From: Vibrio tetraodonis
Lineage (GTDB): Bacteria; Pseudomonadota; Gammaproteobacteria; Enterobacterales; Vibrionaceae
Reading direction: 5' to 3'
Assembly: GCF_003350295.1 (NCBI RefSeq)
Contig: NZ_QLYY01000010.1
Location: 1 to 64,000 of the forward strand
Length of the DNA stretch: 64,000 nt
Position 1 is the stretch's first letter, and every line of letters starts with the position of its first letter. The notes beneath the pieces are model-generated. The model was not told the origin of the DNA. It made no database searches and worked only from the letters and a program-made list of their open reading frames with translations. The position numbers and the translations under genes are program-made. This document shows, piece after piece, positions 19,136 through 28,577 of this stretch.

Positions 19136-19142
19136 AGTTTGA

Positions 19143-19907
19143 CTATTTTTGCCTTGCCAAGCATTGAGAAATAGCAACTAATGTTAGAGATATTATCAAC
19201 ATGATTGTTGCTAAAGCATTGACTTCTGGCGAGATCCCGACTTTTACCATGGAGTATATCTTCAATGGTAAAATCTCATATGTTGGACCTGTTACGAATG
19301 AGCTAACGATAACGTCGTCTAACGAAAGGGTGAAACTGAGTAGCCATCCCCCAGCGACAGCGGGTTTGGCGAGGGGCAACAAGATTTGCTTGAGAATAAT
19401 CCATTCATTTGCCCCGAGGTCTTTTGCCGCCTCGAGCATTTTAACGTCAAACCCATTTAATCGACTGTAAACAGTGATCACGACAAAAGGTAAACAGAAC
19501 GTGATATGTGAAACTAATAAGGTTAGGAAGCCTAATTGAGCGCCTAAAAGTAAAAATAGCGCTAATAAGGATATCGCCATCACAATGTCGGGTGACATCA
19601 TTACCACGAATAGCAATCCATTAACCAAAGGTTTTCCTTTGAACGAATAACGAAATAGTGCCACTGCAGTAAGGCTACCAATAATAGTGGCTGCGGTTGC
19701 TGAAAAAACCGCAACATTAAGTGAATGCCAAGCGGCTTGTACTAGGCTGTCGTTGTTTACCAGTGCATGATACCATTTGGTTGTAAAGCCTCCCCATTTG
19801 ATACCGAATTTACTTGCATTAAATGAGTTTATTATCAAAACAATGATCGGTAGATAGAGAAAGGCGTAAACTAAGCTGAGGAAGCCAAATTTGATACGTT
19901 TCTCCAT
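19143..19907 (-). CDS. potC: Spermidine/putrescine ABC transporter permease PotC
   Basis: The 254-residue inner-membrane permease has six predicted helices. The BPD-transport EAA loop reads LEAAKDLGANEWIILKQILLPLAKPAV, and SFTLSLDDVIVSSFVTGP is characteristic of PotC/PotI. It pairs with PotB and the ATPase PotA. Its start codon shares a base with the potB stop, consistent with coupled translation. Confidence 0.93.
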   Translation of the reverse strand: MEKRIKFGFLSLVYAFLYLPIIVLIINSFNASKFGIKWGGFTTKWYHALVNNDSLVQAAWHSLNVAVFSATAATIIGSLTAVALFRYSFKGKPLVNGLLFVVMMSPDIVMAISLLALFLLLGAQLGFLTLLVSHITFCLPFVVITVYSRLNGFDVKMLEAAKDLGANEWIILKQILLPLAKPAVAGGWLLSFTLSLDDVIVSSFVTGPTYEILPLKIYSMVKVGISPEVNALATIMLIISLTLVAISQCLARQK

Positions 19908-20767
19908 TAGTCTAACTCCACTCTTTTATTCAATAGTTTACCGGCCCGATAGTAGGCATAAAGCATTATCGCCATCACTAAAGTAAGTGAAATACTTGTT
20001 GCGGCACCAAACGGCCAGTCTCTTGCGTTAAGTATTTGGCTTTTGATGACATTACCTATTAAGAGGTTTTTTGCGCCTCCGAGTAAGTCAGAAATATAAA
20101 ACATTCCTAATGCTGGAAGAAGAACTAGTAGACATCCACCAATAATACCTGGCATGGTAAGAGGTAGAATGACTTTGGTAAAAGTATGAAATTTATTGGC
20201 ACCAAGATCTCTTGCTGCTTCTATGAATGTCCTGTCTAATTTTTCAATGGTGGAATAGAGAGGCAGAATCATAAAGGGAAGCAGGATATAGATAAGTCCA
20301 ATCATGACGGCTGCTTCCGTATACATAATACGTAGCGGTTTATCGATAATGTCGAGAGCCAGTAAAGACTTGTTCACAATTCCTTGTGTACCAATGACGA
20401 TCTTCAACCCATAAGTACGAATTAAGGAATTGGTCCAAAAAGGAACAATGACTAAGAATACCATTATGGGACGTATTTTGACTGGCATTGATGCCATTAT
20501 GTAGGCAAATGGATAGCCAATAACTAGACATAATAAGGTTGCAACAGACGCCATATAAAATGAATGCCAGATTACTTTGGAGTAAAGAGGGTCGAGCAGG
20601 CGCGTGTAGTTGCTATATGTTATCGTCAGATCAATGAGATTTGATTCATCGCGAGTGAGGAAACTCGTGCCTATGATCATGATGTTGGGGACCATTACAA
20701 ACAGAGTAAGCCACCCAACCACAAGAAAGATAATGGCACTTTGTAAGTTAAGTTTCTTGCTTATCAT
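19907..20767 (-). CDS. potB: Spermidine/putrescine ABC transporter permease PotB
   Basis: The 286-residue inner-membrane permease has six helices and the EAA-loop segment [46 protein letters not shown] is typical of PotB/PotH. The gene overlaps the end of potA by 20 bp and abuts potC, so all three are translated as one unit. It forms the polyamine channel with PotC. Confidence 0.93.
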   Translation of the reverse strand: MISKKLNLQSAIIFLVVGWLTLFVMVPNIMIIGTSFLTRDESNLIDLTITYSNYTRLLDPLYSKVIWHSFYMASVATLLCLVIGYPFAYIMASMPVKIRPIMVFLVIVPFWTNSLIRTYGLKIVIGTQGIVNKSLLALDIIDKPLRIMYTEAAVMIGLIYILLPFMILPLYSTIEKLDRTFIEAARDLGANKFHTFTKVILPLTMPGIIGGCLLVLLPALGMFYISDLLGGAKNLLIGNVIKSQILNARDWPFGAATSISLTLVMAIMLYAYYRAGKLLNKRVELD

Positions 20768-21866
20768 CTAGGACGACCTCCCAGCTATCAACCCATGTGA
20801 CCGACACTTTTTGCCCTATAGAATGATCGACATCTGGATCGTCCTCATTGAAAAACTCACTGACCATCACACGCATTCCAGATGTTAGCTGAACGATTGA
20901 GTCTAAAGTCATACCTTTATAGGTACGTTCCAAAATATGGCCGACAATGCCTTTTTGTTCTGACTCACTTATTTCTTCAAGACGTAGATCTTCCGGACGC
21001 AAAAGAACTTTGAGTTCATCTCCCTTTTGAGCGGTATCTTTATCGTAATAAACAATTGACTCGACACCTTCTATTGAGGCCAATACACGTTTTTCGTCTA
21101 ATCGCTCGATCATGCTTGCTTCGAAAACATTTATTTCACCAATAAACCGAGCAACAAAGAGGTTTTTAGGTTCTTCATAAATCTCTTTTGGTGAACCGTC
21201 TTGCTCAATGACACCATCACGTAACACTATGATACGATCTGACATCGATAACGCTTCTTCTTGATCATGAGTGACAAAAATAAATGTAATACCTAGCTGG
21301 CGTTGAAGTTGTTTTAACTCCACCTGCATTTGCTTACGCAATTTATAATCTAGGGCAGACAATGACTCATCTAGCAGCAGAACTTTAGGTTTATTAACTA
21401 CTGCTCGGGCTATTGCGATACGCTGCTGTTGCCCTCCCGACAGTTGATGGGGTTTACGTTGTGCAAGGTTTTCCAAACGCACCATTTTTAATGCTTCTAG
21501 CACTCTAGAGTGTATGCCCGAGCTAGGCACTTTTTGCATTTTCAGCCCAAATGCTACATTTTCGTATACTGTCATGTGAGGAAATAGGGCATAACTTTGG
21601 AAAACAGTATTGACGTGTCTTTTCTCTGCAGGAATTTGAGTGACATCAAGCTGGTCGATGATAACCTTTCCCTCATCTGCATCTTCGAAGCCTGCAATCA
21701 TTCTGAGGACGGTTGTTTTCCCGCAGCCCGACGGCCCTAATATAGTAAGAAATTCGCCATGGTTTACATCAAGGTCAAGGTTTTTGATAATTTGTTTACC
21801 ATCAAAACTTTTACTGACCCCGCATAATTCGATAACGGGCTTTGTTTCAAGCTGTTTATTGTTCAA
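20748..21866 (-). CDS. potA: Spermidine/putrescine ABC transporter ATPase PotA
   Basis: The 372-residue ATPase has the Walker A motif GPSGCGKTT (about 43-51), the Q-loop [13 protein letters not shown], the ABC signature LSGGQQQR, Walker [13 protein letters not shown] and the switch His in [12 protein letters not shown]-terminal TOBE regulatory domain (about 260-365) contains [10 protein letters not shown]. It powers polyamine import and is the first gene of potABCD. An unassigned 380-bp divergent region precedes it. Confidence 0.95.
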   Translation of the reverse strand: MNNKQLETKPVIELCGVSKSFDGKQIIKNLDLDVNHGEFLTILGPSGCGKTTVLRMIAGFEDADEGKVIIDQLDVTQIPAEKRHVNTVFQSYALFPHMTVYENVAFGLKMQKVPSSGIHSRVLEALKMVRLENLAQRKPHQLSGGQQQRIAIARAVVNKPKVLLLDESLSALDYKLRKQMQVELKQLQRQLGITFIFVTHDQEEALSMSDRIIVLRDGVIEQDGSPKEIYEEPKNLFVARFIGEINVFEASMIERLDEKRVLASIEGVESIVYYDKDTAQKGDELKVLLRPEDLRLEEISESEQKGIVGHILERTYKGMTLDSIVQLTSGMRVMVSEFFNEDDPDVDHSIGQKVSVTWVDSWEVVLDDKQET

Positions 21867-22246
21867 CGTCTGTTTTTCTCCCAGTGGTCAACAGAAATTA
21901 GCCAGTAGTTACAAAAGTTAGAGGGGCGCATAATAATAAGCCAGAGTATGAAATCAAAGTGTTTTCTCATATTTAACCCCTAAAATTATGTAGGTGTAAC
22001 TAGGGTAAGTAAGCCATACTTTGATAATGAAGATCTGCTGTTTCGTTGATGATACATACTTAAGATATTGTTGTTACTTATTATTTTTGGCTAATTATCA
22101 ATCATTTGGTCTTTAAATCAAGGCAGATAAAGAAAATTAGGCTGTGGGCAAAGTGAGGTTTCGGTATAATGCTATAAACTCTTAATCCAACTGCACTTGT
22201 TAGTAAACTTACATCAGCAGGCGTGGGCTCGGCACCGGAAACGTTA
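21867..22246. other. Divergent promoter region between potA and the 22247 gene
   Basis: These 380 bases must hold the promoter of potABCD (leftward) and that of the 22247-bax operon (rightward). The region is AT-rich. I saw no gene and no operator I could name with confidence. Confidence 0.45.
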
Positions 22247-23050
22247 ATGAACAATGGTATAGAAAAAGATTTTAATTTGGGTGGAAGTGTGGAAAGAGCA
22301 CTTTCAGGAAAGTATGAGCTTAAGGCAGGTGCTGTTCTCAAAGAAGCATGGCAACATACAATAAAAAACTTTCTTTCATTTTCACCTAGCATACTTTTGT
22401 TGATAGTCGCTCAAGTAGTGATTTTTTATGTAGCACTGAAGTTACAACTTGGTGATTTATCGATCATTACCGATATATTGACCAAACCAGAAGAGGTTAA
22501 CCCTGGAATTGTTCAAGCAATTTTCATTGCTAATTTTAGCTATGAAGTAGTAAGTGCTCCTGTTGTAGCAGGTGTAAGTTTAATGGCGATGAGCCATGCG
22601 GCAGGTCTGTCGACCAAACCGCGGCATATTGCAAAGGGACTACAATTCACGATTCCGGTGATTATCGCTACAATATTTAGTTTGCTTGCGCAGCTCGTTG
22701 CTGGGATGATCCTACCGTTTTTGTCCATGTATTTGTCACTCGCATTTAGCAATGCGGTTTTGCTAATTTGTGAGAAACAAATCCCCCCAATGCAATCTTT
22801 GTTGCTATCCTTACGAGCGGTTAATAAAAAGATTTTTGTCCTTGCCGGAATATATTTATTGGTCGTATTTATGTTCATCCTTGGGGCTGTGTTCTATGGT
22901 TTGGGCTTAATCTTGGTTATCCCTTTTTATTTTCATATCAAAGGTATTATCTACAGAGATATGTTTGGTATCAGGCTAAAAATTGTGACAACAGATGGAC
23001 CAAGCGATGAGGACGATAATGACGGCAATTCACAAGTGTTCAATGCGTAA
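22247..23050 (+). CDS. Conserved inner-membrane protein, unknown function
   Basis: The 267-residue protein has a polar N-terminus and about five to six hydrophobic segments, beginning with FLSFSPSILLLIVAQVVIFYVAL. Its acidic tail is rich in Asp (TDGPSDEDDNDGN). A GTG at 22223 is in frame, but GGAA seven bases before ATG 22247 favours the latter. It overlaps the bax start by 8 bp, so the two are co-translated, as I recall for this pair in vibrios. No function can be assigned; a link to envelope maintenance is suggested only by the Bax neighbour. Confidence 0.7.
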   Translation: MNNGIEKDFNLGGSVERALSGKYELKAGAVLKEAWQHTIKNFLSFSPSILLLIVAQVVIFYVALKLQLGDLSIITDILTKPEEVNPGIVQAIFIANFSYEVVSAPVVAGVSLMAMSHAAGLSTKPRHIAKGLQFTIPVIIATIFSLLAQLVAGMILPFLSMYLSLAFSNAVLLICEKQIPPMQSLLLSLRAVNKKIFVLAGIYLLVVFMFILGAVFYGLGLILVIPFYFHIKGIIYRDMFGIRLKIVTTDGPSDEDDNDGNSQVFNA

Positions 23051-23876
23051 AAGTGAGCTCGTTGCTCTTGCAGCAGCTGGCGTAATAGCCGGTTGCAGCT
23101 TCTATGACTATGAAAAGCGTCAACCTCCCAAAATTCAGCAAACCACGCCAGCAACTCAACCGATAGCCTTGCCAAGTTTTGATGCTTTCTCTATTGGTGA
23201 AGCGCCAGACTTTGCATCTATTGAGAATGTAACAGCAAAGAAAAGAGCGTTTTTTGACTACTTGCGCCCAGGAATTGCGTATGAAAATCAACGTGTTTTG
23301 AATGAACGAAACAGACTTGATGCTATCAGAGATGACTTTCTTTCTGGTATGGTTTCGGAGCAAGATAAACAATATGCAGAGATCTTATCTAAGCGGTACA
23401 GAGTGAAGCTTAATTCATCGGGTATTGATCAGCAATGGCTTGATCAGATGCTTCATCGTGTTGACGTCATCCCTGAAGCTTTGGTCTTGGTACAAGGTGC
23501 TAATGAGTCTGCCTGGGGAACCTCTCGCTTTGCAACTCAGGCTAATAATTACTTTGGGCAGTGGTGTTACACTGCTGGTTGTGGCGTTGTTCCACTGAAA
23601 AGAGGGGATGGCATGACTCATGAAGTCGCTAAGTTTACCTCAGTACAGGAATCGATAGAAGGCTATTTTATGAATGTGAATCGTAATAAAGCCTACGAGG
23701 AGCTTCGAGAAATACGTTACCAGAGACATTTGCGTGGTGAAAGCTTGACAGACACAACGGCGGCTCTTGCTCTTACACAAGGATTGCTAAAATATTCCGA
23801 AAGAGGTGAGGAGTATGTCAAAGATCTGCAGGCAATGATAAGGCACAATCAGTCTTTTTGGAAAGATAACGAATAA
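23043..23876 (+). CDS. Bax-like lipoprotein with glucosaminidase domain
   Basis: The 277-residue protein begins MRKSELVALAAAGVIAGCSF, a lipoprotein signal with lipobox Cys18. After a Pro-rich linker it carries a glucosaminidase (Bax/FlgJ-like, GH73) domain with the catalytic Glu in LVQGANESAWGTSRFA and the family segment NNYFGQWCY. The end has RGEEYVKDLQAMIR. It is expected to cut peptidoglycan glycan strands at the outer-membrane face. The frame opens upstream at 22995, but ATG 23043 gives the lipoprotein signal and overlaps the preceding gene by 8 bp. Confidence 0.85.
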   Translation: MRKSELVALAAAGVIAGCSFYDYEKRQPPKIQQTTPATQPIALPSFDAFSIGEAPDFASIENVTAKKRAFFDYLRPGIAYENQRVLNERNRLDAIRDDFLSGMVSEQDKQYAEILSKRYRVKLNSSGIDQQWLDQMLHRVDVIPEALVLVQGANESAWGTSRFATQANNYFGQWCYTAGCGVVPLKRGDGMTHEVAKFTSVQESIEGYFMNVNRNKAYEELREIRYQRHLRGESLTDTTAALALTQGLLKYSERGEEYVKDLQAMIRHNQSFWKDNE

Positions 23877-23892
23877 TAAGCTAGCCAGTGAA

Positions 23893-24552
23893 ATGAACAA
23901 ACTAATTTTTACCCTGTCCCTTGGGGGATTACTCTCGTTGCATGCATTACCTATACAAGCTCAAGAATACATGTTCACTTACTCAAAACTATTTACCCAC
24001 CTAAAGCAAAATACTAAGCAAGGCCATGAAGATGTCAAAGTAGGTTTTTTCTTTCTCAATGCAGAAACAAAACAAAATTGCACTATTCAAAAAGCTTGGA
24101 TGGAAAAAGAGCAACACTATGAAGAACTAAAATCCACTCGCTATCACGAGTTGATAGTACCTATAGACAATAATCTCAAGTCAGCCAACCCTTTAGTTTT
24201 TGTTCAAACTCCTCAAAATGAACGATGCGACTTTTCTATGGTTGTCATGACTAAGCAGCCACTAAGCGGCAAAGTTTCTTATACAGACGTGGAGAAGTTA
24301 ATGCCTCAAATGCAAACTATGCTTGAAGATTTAGGCGGCATGTTTGCTAGTTGGTTTACCCCCGATGTTGAAGGTGTGACTATGGAATTTGAAAATCAAC
24401 TGAACGGACAGGTTGAGTTTTCCAATGGTGGTACAAAGCCGATTGTAAATGGTAAAGTGCAAGTTGCATTATCAGATATAGGTAAAGGAGGCACCATGAT
24501 GCTTCCGCAAGAAACCAGTCGCGTCTTACCTTATTTGCCCGAGGCAAATTAG
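23893..24552 (+). CDS. DUF2987-family periplasmic protein
   Basis: The 219-residue protein has a signal peptide (MNKLIFTLSLGGLLSLHALPIQAQE). The mature part includes FTYSKLFTHLKQN, VKVGFFFLNAETKQNC and ELIVPIDNNLKSANP, which I recognise as DUF2987 (PF11205), a family restricted to Vibrionaceae and relatives. Two Cys residues, in KQNCTI and ERCDFS, could form a disulfide. Function is unknown. It follows bax by 16 bp and precedes ttcA. Confidence 0.7.
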   Translation: MNKLIFTLSLGGLLSLHALPIQAQEYMFTYSKLFTHLKQNTKQGHEDVKVGFFFLNAETKQNCTIQKAWMEKEQHYEELKSTRYHELIVPIDNNLKSANPLVFVQTPQNERCDFSMVVMTKQPLSGKVSYTDVEKLMPQMQTMLEDLGGMFASWFTPDVEGVTMEFENQLNGQVEFSNGGTKPIVNGKVQVALSDIGKGGTMMLPQETSRVLPYLPEAN

Positions 24553-24702
24553 TTCTATTCACATTGTTATCTTGGAGCATGCTAGCTACTCCTACGGTTG
24601 GGACAGATAAGCATTTCATACTGATGGAAAAGTACGTATAATCTTGCCCCCTAGTAACAGCTCAGACATTTTATAGTTACGATAGTTATTTGTGAGTAGG
24701 TA

Positions 24703-25596
24703 ATGAATCAGGTAGATACAAGAAAAGAAACGCTAGAGTATAACAAGCTTCAAAAGCGTCTTAGACGTAATGTGGGTAATGCCATCACGGATTACAACAT
24801 GGTGGAAGACGGAGATGTTGTCATGGCATGCATTAGCGGTGGAAAAGATTCTTTCGCTATGCTCGATATTCTATTGCAGTTACAAAAATCGGCACCTATT
24901 AGGTTTGAAGTAATTGCTGTTAATCTCGATCAAAAACAACCTGGTTTTCCAGAGCACATTTTACCTGAGTATTTTGAAACTTTGGATATTCCCTATTATA
25001 TCGTTGACAAAGATACATACTCAGTGGTTAAAGAGAAAATACCGGAAGGTAAAACCACTTGTGGTCTTTGCTCTCGTCTACGTCGTGGCACATTATATTC
25101 ATTTGCTGAAAAAATAGGTGCAACTAAAATTGCACTTGGTCATCACCTAGATGACATCGTTGAAACGCTTTTTCTTAATATGTTTCATGGCGCGAGATTG
25201 AAAGCAATGCCTCCAAAATTGCGTTCCGATGATGGTCGTAATGTAGTTATTCGCCCTTTAACATACTGTCGTGAGAAAGATCTGATTAAATATGCTGAGC
25301 ATAAAGAGTTTCCTATTATCCCTTGTAATCTTTGTGGGTCGCAAGAAAAACTAGAACGTAAAGCGGTTAAAAGCATGCTTATAGAGTGGGATAATAAGAC
25401 TCCAGGCAGAGTAGAGAAGGTATTCAAGTCTATCCAGAATGTTAGTCCTAGTCAGCTCGCTGACAGAGAGATATTTGATTTCGTTAACCTTCCTTTGTCT
25501 CGAAATGGAGACAGAGAAGAGTATGAGTTTACGGAAGCAACTGTGTCTTCTACAAACATCGATGAATCTATGTTTATTGACGTAACCAATGTTTAG
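24703..25596 (+). CDS. ttcA: tRNA 2-thiocytidine(32) synthetase TtcA
   Basis: The 297-residue PP-loop enzyme has the ATP-pyrophosphatase motif [11 protein letters not shown] (about 44-54) and the two CxxC motifs that hold its iron-sulfur cluster ([12 protein letters not shown] and IPCNLCGSQ). [27 protein letters not shown] is a family hallmark. It thiolates cytidine 32 in several tRNAs. The gene has its own upstream spacer of 150 bp after the DUF2987 gene and is followed by a strong hairpin. Confidence 0.96.
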   Translation: MNQVDTRKETLEYNKLQKRLRRNVGNAITDYNMVEDGDVVMACISGGKDSFAMLDILLQLQKSAPIRFEVIAVNLDQKQPGFPEHILPEYFETLDIPYYIVDKDTYSVVKEKIPEGKTTCGLCSRLRRGTLYSFAEKIGATKIALGHHLDDIVETLFLNMFHGARLKAMPPKLRSDDGRNVVIRPLTYCREKDLIKYAEHKEFPIIPCNLCGSQEKLERKAVKSMLIEWDNKTPGRVEKVFKSIQNVSPSQLADREIFDFVNLPLSRNGDREEYEFTEATVSSTNIDESMFIDVTNV

Positions 25597-25667
25597 ATAT
25601 TTTTATCATTTTTGACTTAATAGATTCTTTGTGTTTTTTTGTTTGGTGCACTGAGTAAATCCATAGA

Positions 25668-25713
25668 CTATAAACGACAACACCCTCGATTACGAGGGTG
25701 TTGTCGTTTATAG
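25668..25713. terminator. Strong bidirectional terminator after ttcA
   Basis: A perfect 21-bp inverted repeat, with left arm 25668-25688 and right arm 25693-25713, encloses the 4-base loop ATTA. The GC-rich core CACCCTCG/CGAGGGTG is flanked by T- or A-rich ends, so the transcript leaves the stem on a GUCGUUUAUAG tail. It ends 12 bp before the start of the NlpC/P60 gene, very close to that gene's translation signals. Confidence 0.8.
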
Positions 25714-25725
25714 TAGGATCAATTC

Positions 25726-26604
25726 GTGAAGTTAAGATTATTAATCTGTGCAGTATGTACTTGCATATTTTTCTCCTCATTTTCCTCGGCTGAGGAAAGG
25801 GTGAATAAATCTGTTACCAATATGTATGAACATGCTAGTGAGACTAGCTCTGTTGTATCTCAGGCAAAATATGCTGAGGAAGTAACGGTATTAAAAGAAG
25901 ATTCTGAATGGTTATTTGTTCGTTCCAGTGACCAATATGAGGGCTGGATACTACGAGATAATGTAGCTCAGATGGATGATTACTTTGAAGACCGTCAGAT
26001 CATTACAACGTTAAGTAGAGAGACACTGCTCTATAGCTCAGATAGTGTTGGAAAACATAAACCTTTACTTAAGCTTCCATTTGGTGTCGAGCTAACCGCA
26101 ATGGATGATCCTAACAAATGGGGTAGCCGATGGATAAGAATTCGTTTGTTAGATGGAGGAATTGCTTGGATTCAGAGAGGAGATATTCATATTGGAAACC
26201 TAGAGCTCGATATGACGGAGATGCTAAAACTGTCTAAATTATTTATTGGCGTTCCATATACTTGGGGTGGGAGATCGAGTTTCGGGTTTGATTGCTCTGG
26301 CTTTGTTCAAGAAATGTATAAGACTATTGGAGTCCATTTACCTAGAGACTCAGGCCCTCAGTCTCGTTGGAGTGGGTTAGTTGATGTGCCTAAATCAGCA
26401 CTTAAACCAGGTGATTTGTTATTCTTTGGTAATCAAAAGGTCAGTCATGTTGGGCTATTTTTGGAAGAGCATGAAGAAGAGTTATTGTTTATCAACGCTA
26501 CTGTCTCTGATAACAATGGCTCTAATGCACCCTATTTGCAGATAAGCAATCTAAATTCTGATTATTGGAGTGACTCGTTTATCGAGGCAAAACGGTTCAA
26601 GTAA
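25726..26604 (+). CDS. NlpC/P60-family endopeptidase with SH3-like domains (GTG start)
   Basis: The 292-residue protein has a signal peptide (MKLRLLICAVCTCIFFSSFSSA). Two SH3-like repeats follow (about 30-90 and 95-155, with WLFVRSSDQYEGWI and WIRIRLLDGGIAWI). The C-terminal NlpC/P60 domain has catalytic Cys in FDCSGF, His in SHVGLF and a third polar residue, FINATV. Such enzymes cut the stem peptides of peptidoglycan. AGGA eight bases before the GTG at 25726 supports that start. The terminator hairpin of ttcA ends only 12 bp upstream, so the promoter must overlap the hairpin or transcription must read through it. Confidence 0.88.
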   Translation: MKLRLLICAVCTCIFFSSFSSAEERVNKSVTNMYEHASETSSVVSQAKYAEEVTVLKEDSEWLFVRSSDQYEGWILRDNVAQMDDYFEDRQIITTLSRETLLYSSDSVGKHKPLLKLPFGVELTAMDDPNKWGSRWIRIRLLDGGIAWIQRGDIHIGNLELDMTEMLKLSKLFIGVPYTWGGRSSFGFDCSGFVQEMYKTIGVHLPRDSGPQSRWSGLVDVPKSALKPGDLLFFGNQKVSHVGLFLEEHEEELLFINATVSDNNGSNAPYLQISNLNSDYWSDSFIEAKRFK

Positions 26605-26617
26605 TCAAACACCAGTG

Positions 26618-26650
26618 ATATTAAGGCCACTCAATGAGTGGCCTTAATAT
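26618..26650. terminator. Bidirectional terminator between NlpC gene and uspE
   Basis: A perfect 15-bp inverted repeat (ATATTAAGGCCACTC, loop AAT, GAGTGGCCTTAATAT) sits between two convergent stops. The AT-rich outer stem gives U-rich exits in both directions. Confidence 0.8.
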
Positions 26651-26653
26651 AAA

Positions 26654-27607
26654 TCAAGTACCTGCCTTAGGGTCAAGTGGACTTATATAACCATTAGGTT
26701 TTAGAGCTAAGACATCACAGTTAATTTTGTCTATGACATGTTCTGCCGTATTACCAATAAATACAGCGGATAAGCCAGTGCGGCCGGTTGTTCCTACAAT
26801 AACCATCGCAGCGTTTAGCTTTGTTGCAGATTCGGGTATAACATCTTCTGGTAGCCCTTGTTCAACGACGGTCTGTTGTTCGTCGTAGCCATGCTTTTGT
26901 CGCAATGCTTTCATTGCAGTTAGGTGGTGGCCACGAACCGCATCAGTATAAGTATTGGGGTCAAACTCAGGGAGCTCTATGGTTATATTCGCAGGTGTGA
27001 CAGGATAAGCATTGACTAAATAAGGTTTGGCCCCTAAACGTTCACTTAAGCTATTTAATTGTTCCACCATACTGTCATTAAGGCCAAGATGGGTGTCGTT
27101 TTCTGAACCCACGTGGACAGAGGCGAGTATACTGGTATTTTCCGGCCAGTCTGAGTTCTTCACTAGCAATACAGGAGAAGGGCACTTACGCAATAAATGC
27201 CAGTCAGTAGGGGTGAATATGACGGATTCTAAAACGTCATGTTTTCGAGTTCCTTTGATTACAATGTCGTGATTGCCGGCAAAGGTCTCTGCGATGATAG
27301 CCTCATAGGGACGGTTGTGCCAAACTACTTTTACATCGAAGTCTACATTTTGATTTTGCTCTGTGTATGGCTTCGCTACCTTATGCATCCACTGTTCGCG
27401 TTGTCCTATCACACCACGGCGCATAGCATCACGCTCATCAACAGATAGCATTGATGTCATGTCGTAGGAGAAATCATAGATCGATAAAAAGAAACACACT
27501 TTACTACGAGAACGACTTTGAGCCGCAAGTTGCATGGCGCGAGCCAAGGCTGGCTGCTCATCTTTGTTGATGTCGGCAACGACAAGTATTTTATTATAGA
27601 TACTCAT
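26654..27607 (-). CDS. uspE: Universal stress protein UspE
   Basis: The 317-residue protein is a tandem of two Usp domains (about 1-150 and 160-310). The first opens with YNKILVVADINKDEQPALARA. The second has the nucleotide-binding-like loop MVIVGTTGRTGLSAVFIGNTAEHVI, and CDVLALKP closes it. UspE helps cells survive oxidative and DNA-damage stress. It lies downstream of fnr on the same strand, the order usual in gammaproteobacteria. Confidence 0.94.
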   Translation of the reverse strand: MSIYNKILVVADINKDEQPALARAMQLAAQSRSRSKVCFFLSIYDFSYDMTSMLSVDERDAMRRGVIGQREQWMHKVAKPYTEQNQNVDFDVKVVWHNRPYEAIIAETFAGNHDIVIKGTRKHDVLESVIFTPTDWHLLRKCPSPVLLVKNSDWPENTSILASVHVGSENDTHLGLNDSMVEQLNSLSERLGAKPYLVNAYPVTPANITIELPEFDPNTYTDAVRGHHLTAMKALRQKHGYDEQQTVVEQGLPEDVIPESATKLNAAMVIVGTTGRTGLSAVFIGNTAEHVIDKINCDVLALKPNGYISPLDPKAGT

Positions 27608-27737
27608 AGTAACTCCTTAAGTGTAGGGAGAGTTATATGATTAATGTAGCGCAGCTAGTGAAAGATTTTTAGCAAAAGAGTGGTATAGAGAGCAAAAGTA
27701 TGACGCAGCTCAGTTTTGAGCTACGTCATTGAACTTA

Positions 27738-28487
27738 TTAGGATTCTGAAGAGACACCAGCGAGTTCCATAAGAGTGTCATGGTCTAGGATAGTGATATA
27801 CTTACCTTTTACACTCAAAATTTCCGACTTTTGAAAGCGTCCTAGTAATCGAGATATGGTTTCAACAGTTAACCCAAGATAATTACCGATATCTCCTCTT
27901 GTCATCGTAAGACGAAACTCTCTCGGACTAAATCCTCTTTGAGAAAATCTTGTTGATAGGTTATATAAGAAAGCCGCTAGACGTTCTTCTGCACTCTTTT
28001 TAGAGAGTAGAAGAATCATATCTTGGTCACCCTTAATTTCACTACTCATCAAACGCATGATTTGCTGTCTGAGCTTGGGCATTTTGCCCGATAGATCATC
28101 AAGGGTTTCGTATGGGATTTCACATACCATAGATGTTTCTAGCGCTTGAGCAAAGCTTGGGTGAGAGTCTTCTGTTATAGCATCAAATCCGACAAGATCG
28201 CCTGCAAGATGGAAGGCAGTAATCTGCTCATCTCCCTGCTCAGTTATTGTGTAACTTTTGATAGTCCCTGAACGAATAGCGTAGAGAGATTTTAAACTAT
28301 CTCCCGCTTTAAACAGTTCCTGTCCTTTTTGTATGGGCCTTTTTCGTTCAATAATTTGATCGAGTTGGTCTAGTTCGTTTTCATTGAGAGTGAAAGGTAT
28401 GCACAATTGACTGATACTACAGTCTTGACAGTGAATTGCACAACCACCGGATTGGATACGTTTTGTCGCAGGCTTTTCAGGAATCAT
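27738..28487 (-). CDS. fnr: Fnr, oxygen-responsive transcription regulator
   Basis: The 249-residue protein is an almost textbook Fnr. The 4Fe-4S ligands Cys20, Cys23 and Cys29 lie in [16 protein letters not shown], with the fourth Cys in [10 protein letters not shown] cNMP-fold domain contains [18 protein letters not shown], and the DNA-binding helix [13 protein letters not shown] has the Glu and Arg residues that read TTGAT. The frame opens with GTG at 28499, but [15 protein letters not shown] from 28487 matches the known start. It switches gene expression when oxygen falls, including cbb3 oxidase. An FNR box lies 15 bp before the start codon. Confidence 0.97.
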   Translation of the reverse strand: MIPEKPATKRIQSGGCAIHCQDCSISQLCIPFTLNENELDQLDQIIERKRPIQKGQELFKAGDSLKSLYAIRSGTIKSYTITEQGDEQITAFHLAGDLVGFDAITEDSHPSFAQALETSMVCEIPYETLDDLSGKMPKLRQQIMRLMSSEIKGDQDMILLLSKKSAEERLAAFLYNLSTRFSQRGFSPREFRLTMTRGDIGNYLGLTVETISRLLGRFQKSEILSVKGKYITILDHDTLMELAGVSSES

Positions 28488-28502
28488 AACAAACTTCACA
28501 AA

Positions 28503-28516
28503 TTGATATACATCAA
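28503..28516. promoter_or_regulatory. FNR box upstream of fnr
   Basis: TTGAT-ATAC-ATCAA is a perfect match to the FNR consensus TTGAT-N4-ATCAA. It ends 15 bp upstream of the fnr ATG, close to or over the likely transcription start, a position that fits repression of fnr by its own product as known in E. coli. It could also be read from the opposite side, but the next gene there (28578) ends toward it. Confidence 0.85.
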
Positions 28517-28577
28517 CATTTTAGCACTCATTTTTTGGAAAAGGTAGTAGAATAAACCTACAAAAAACAAGAGCATA

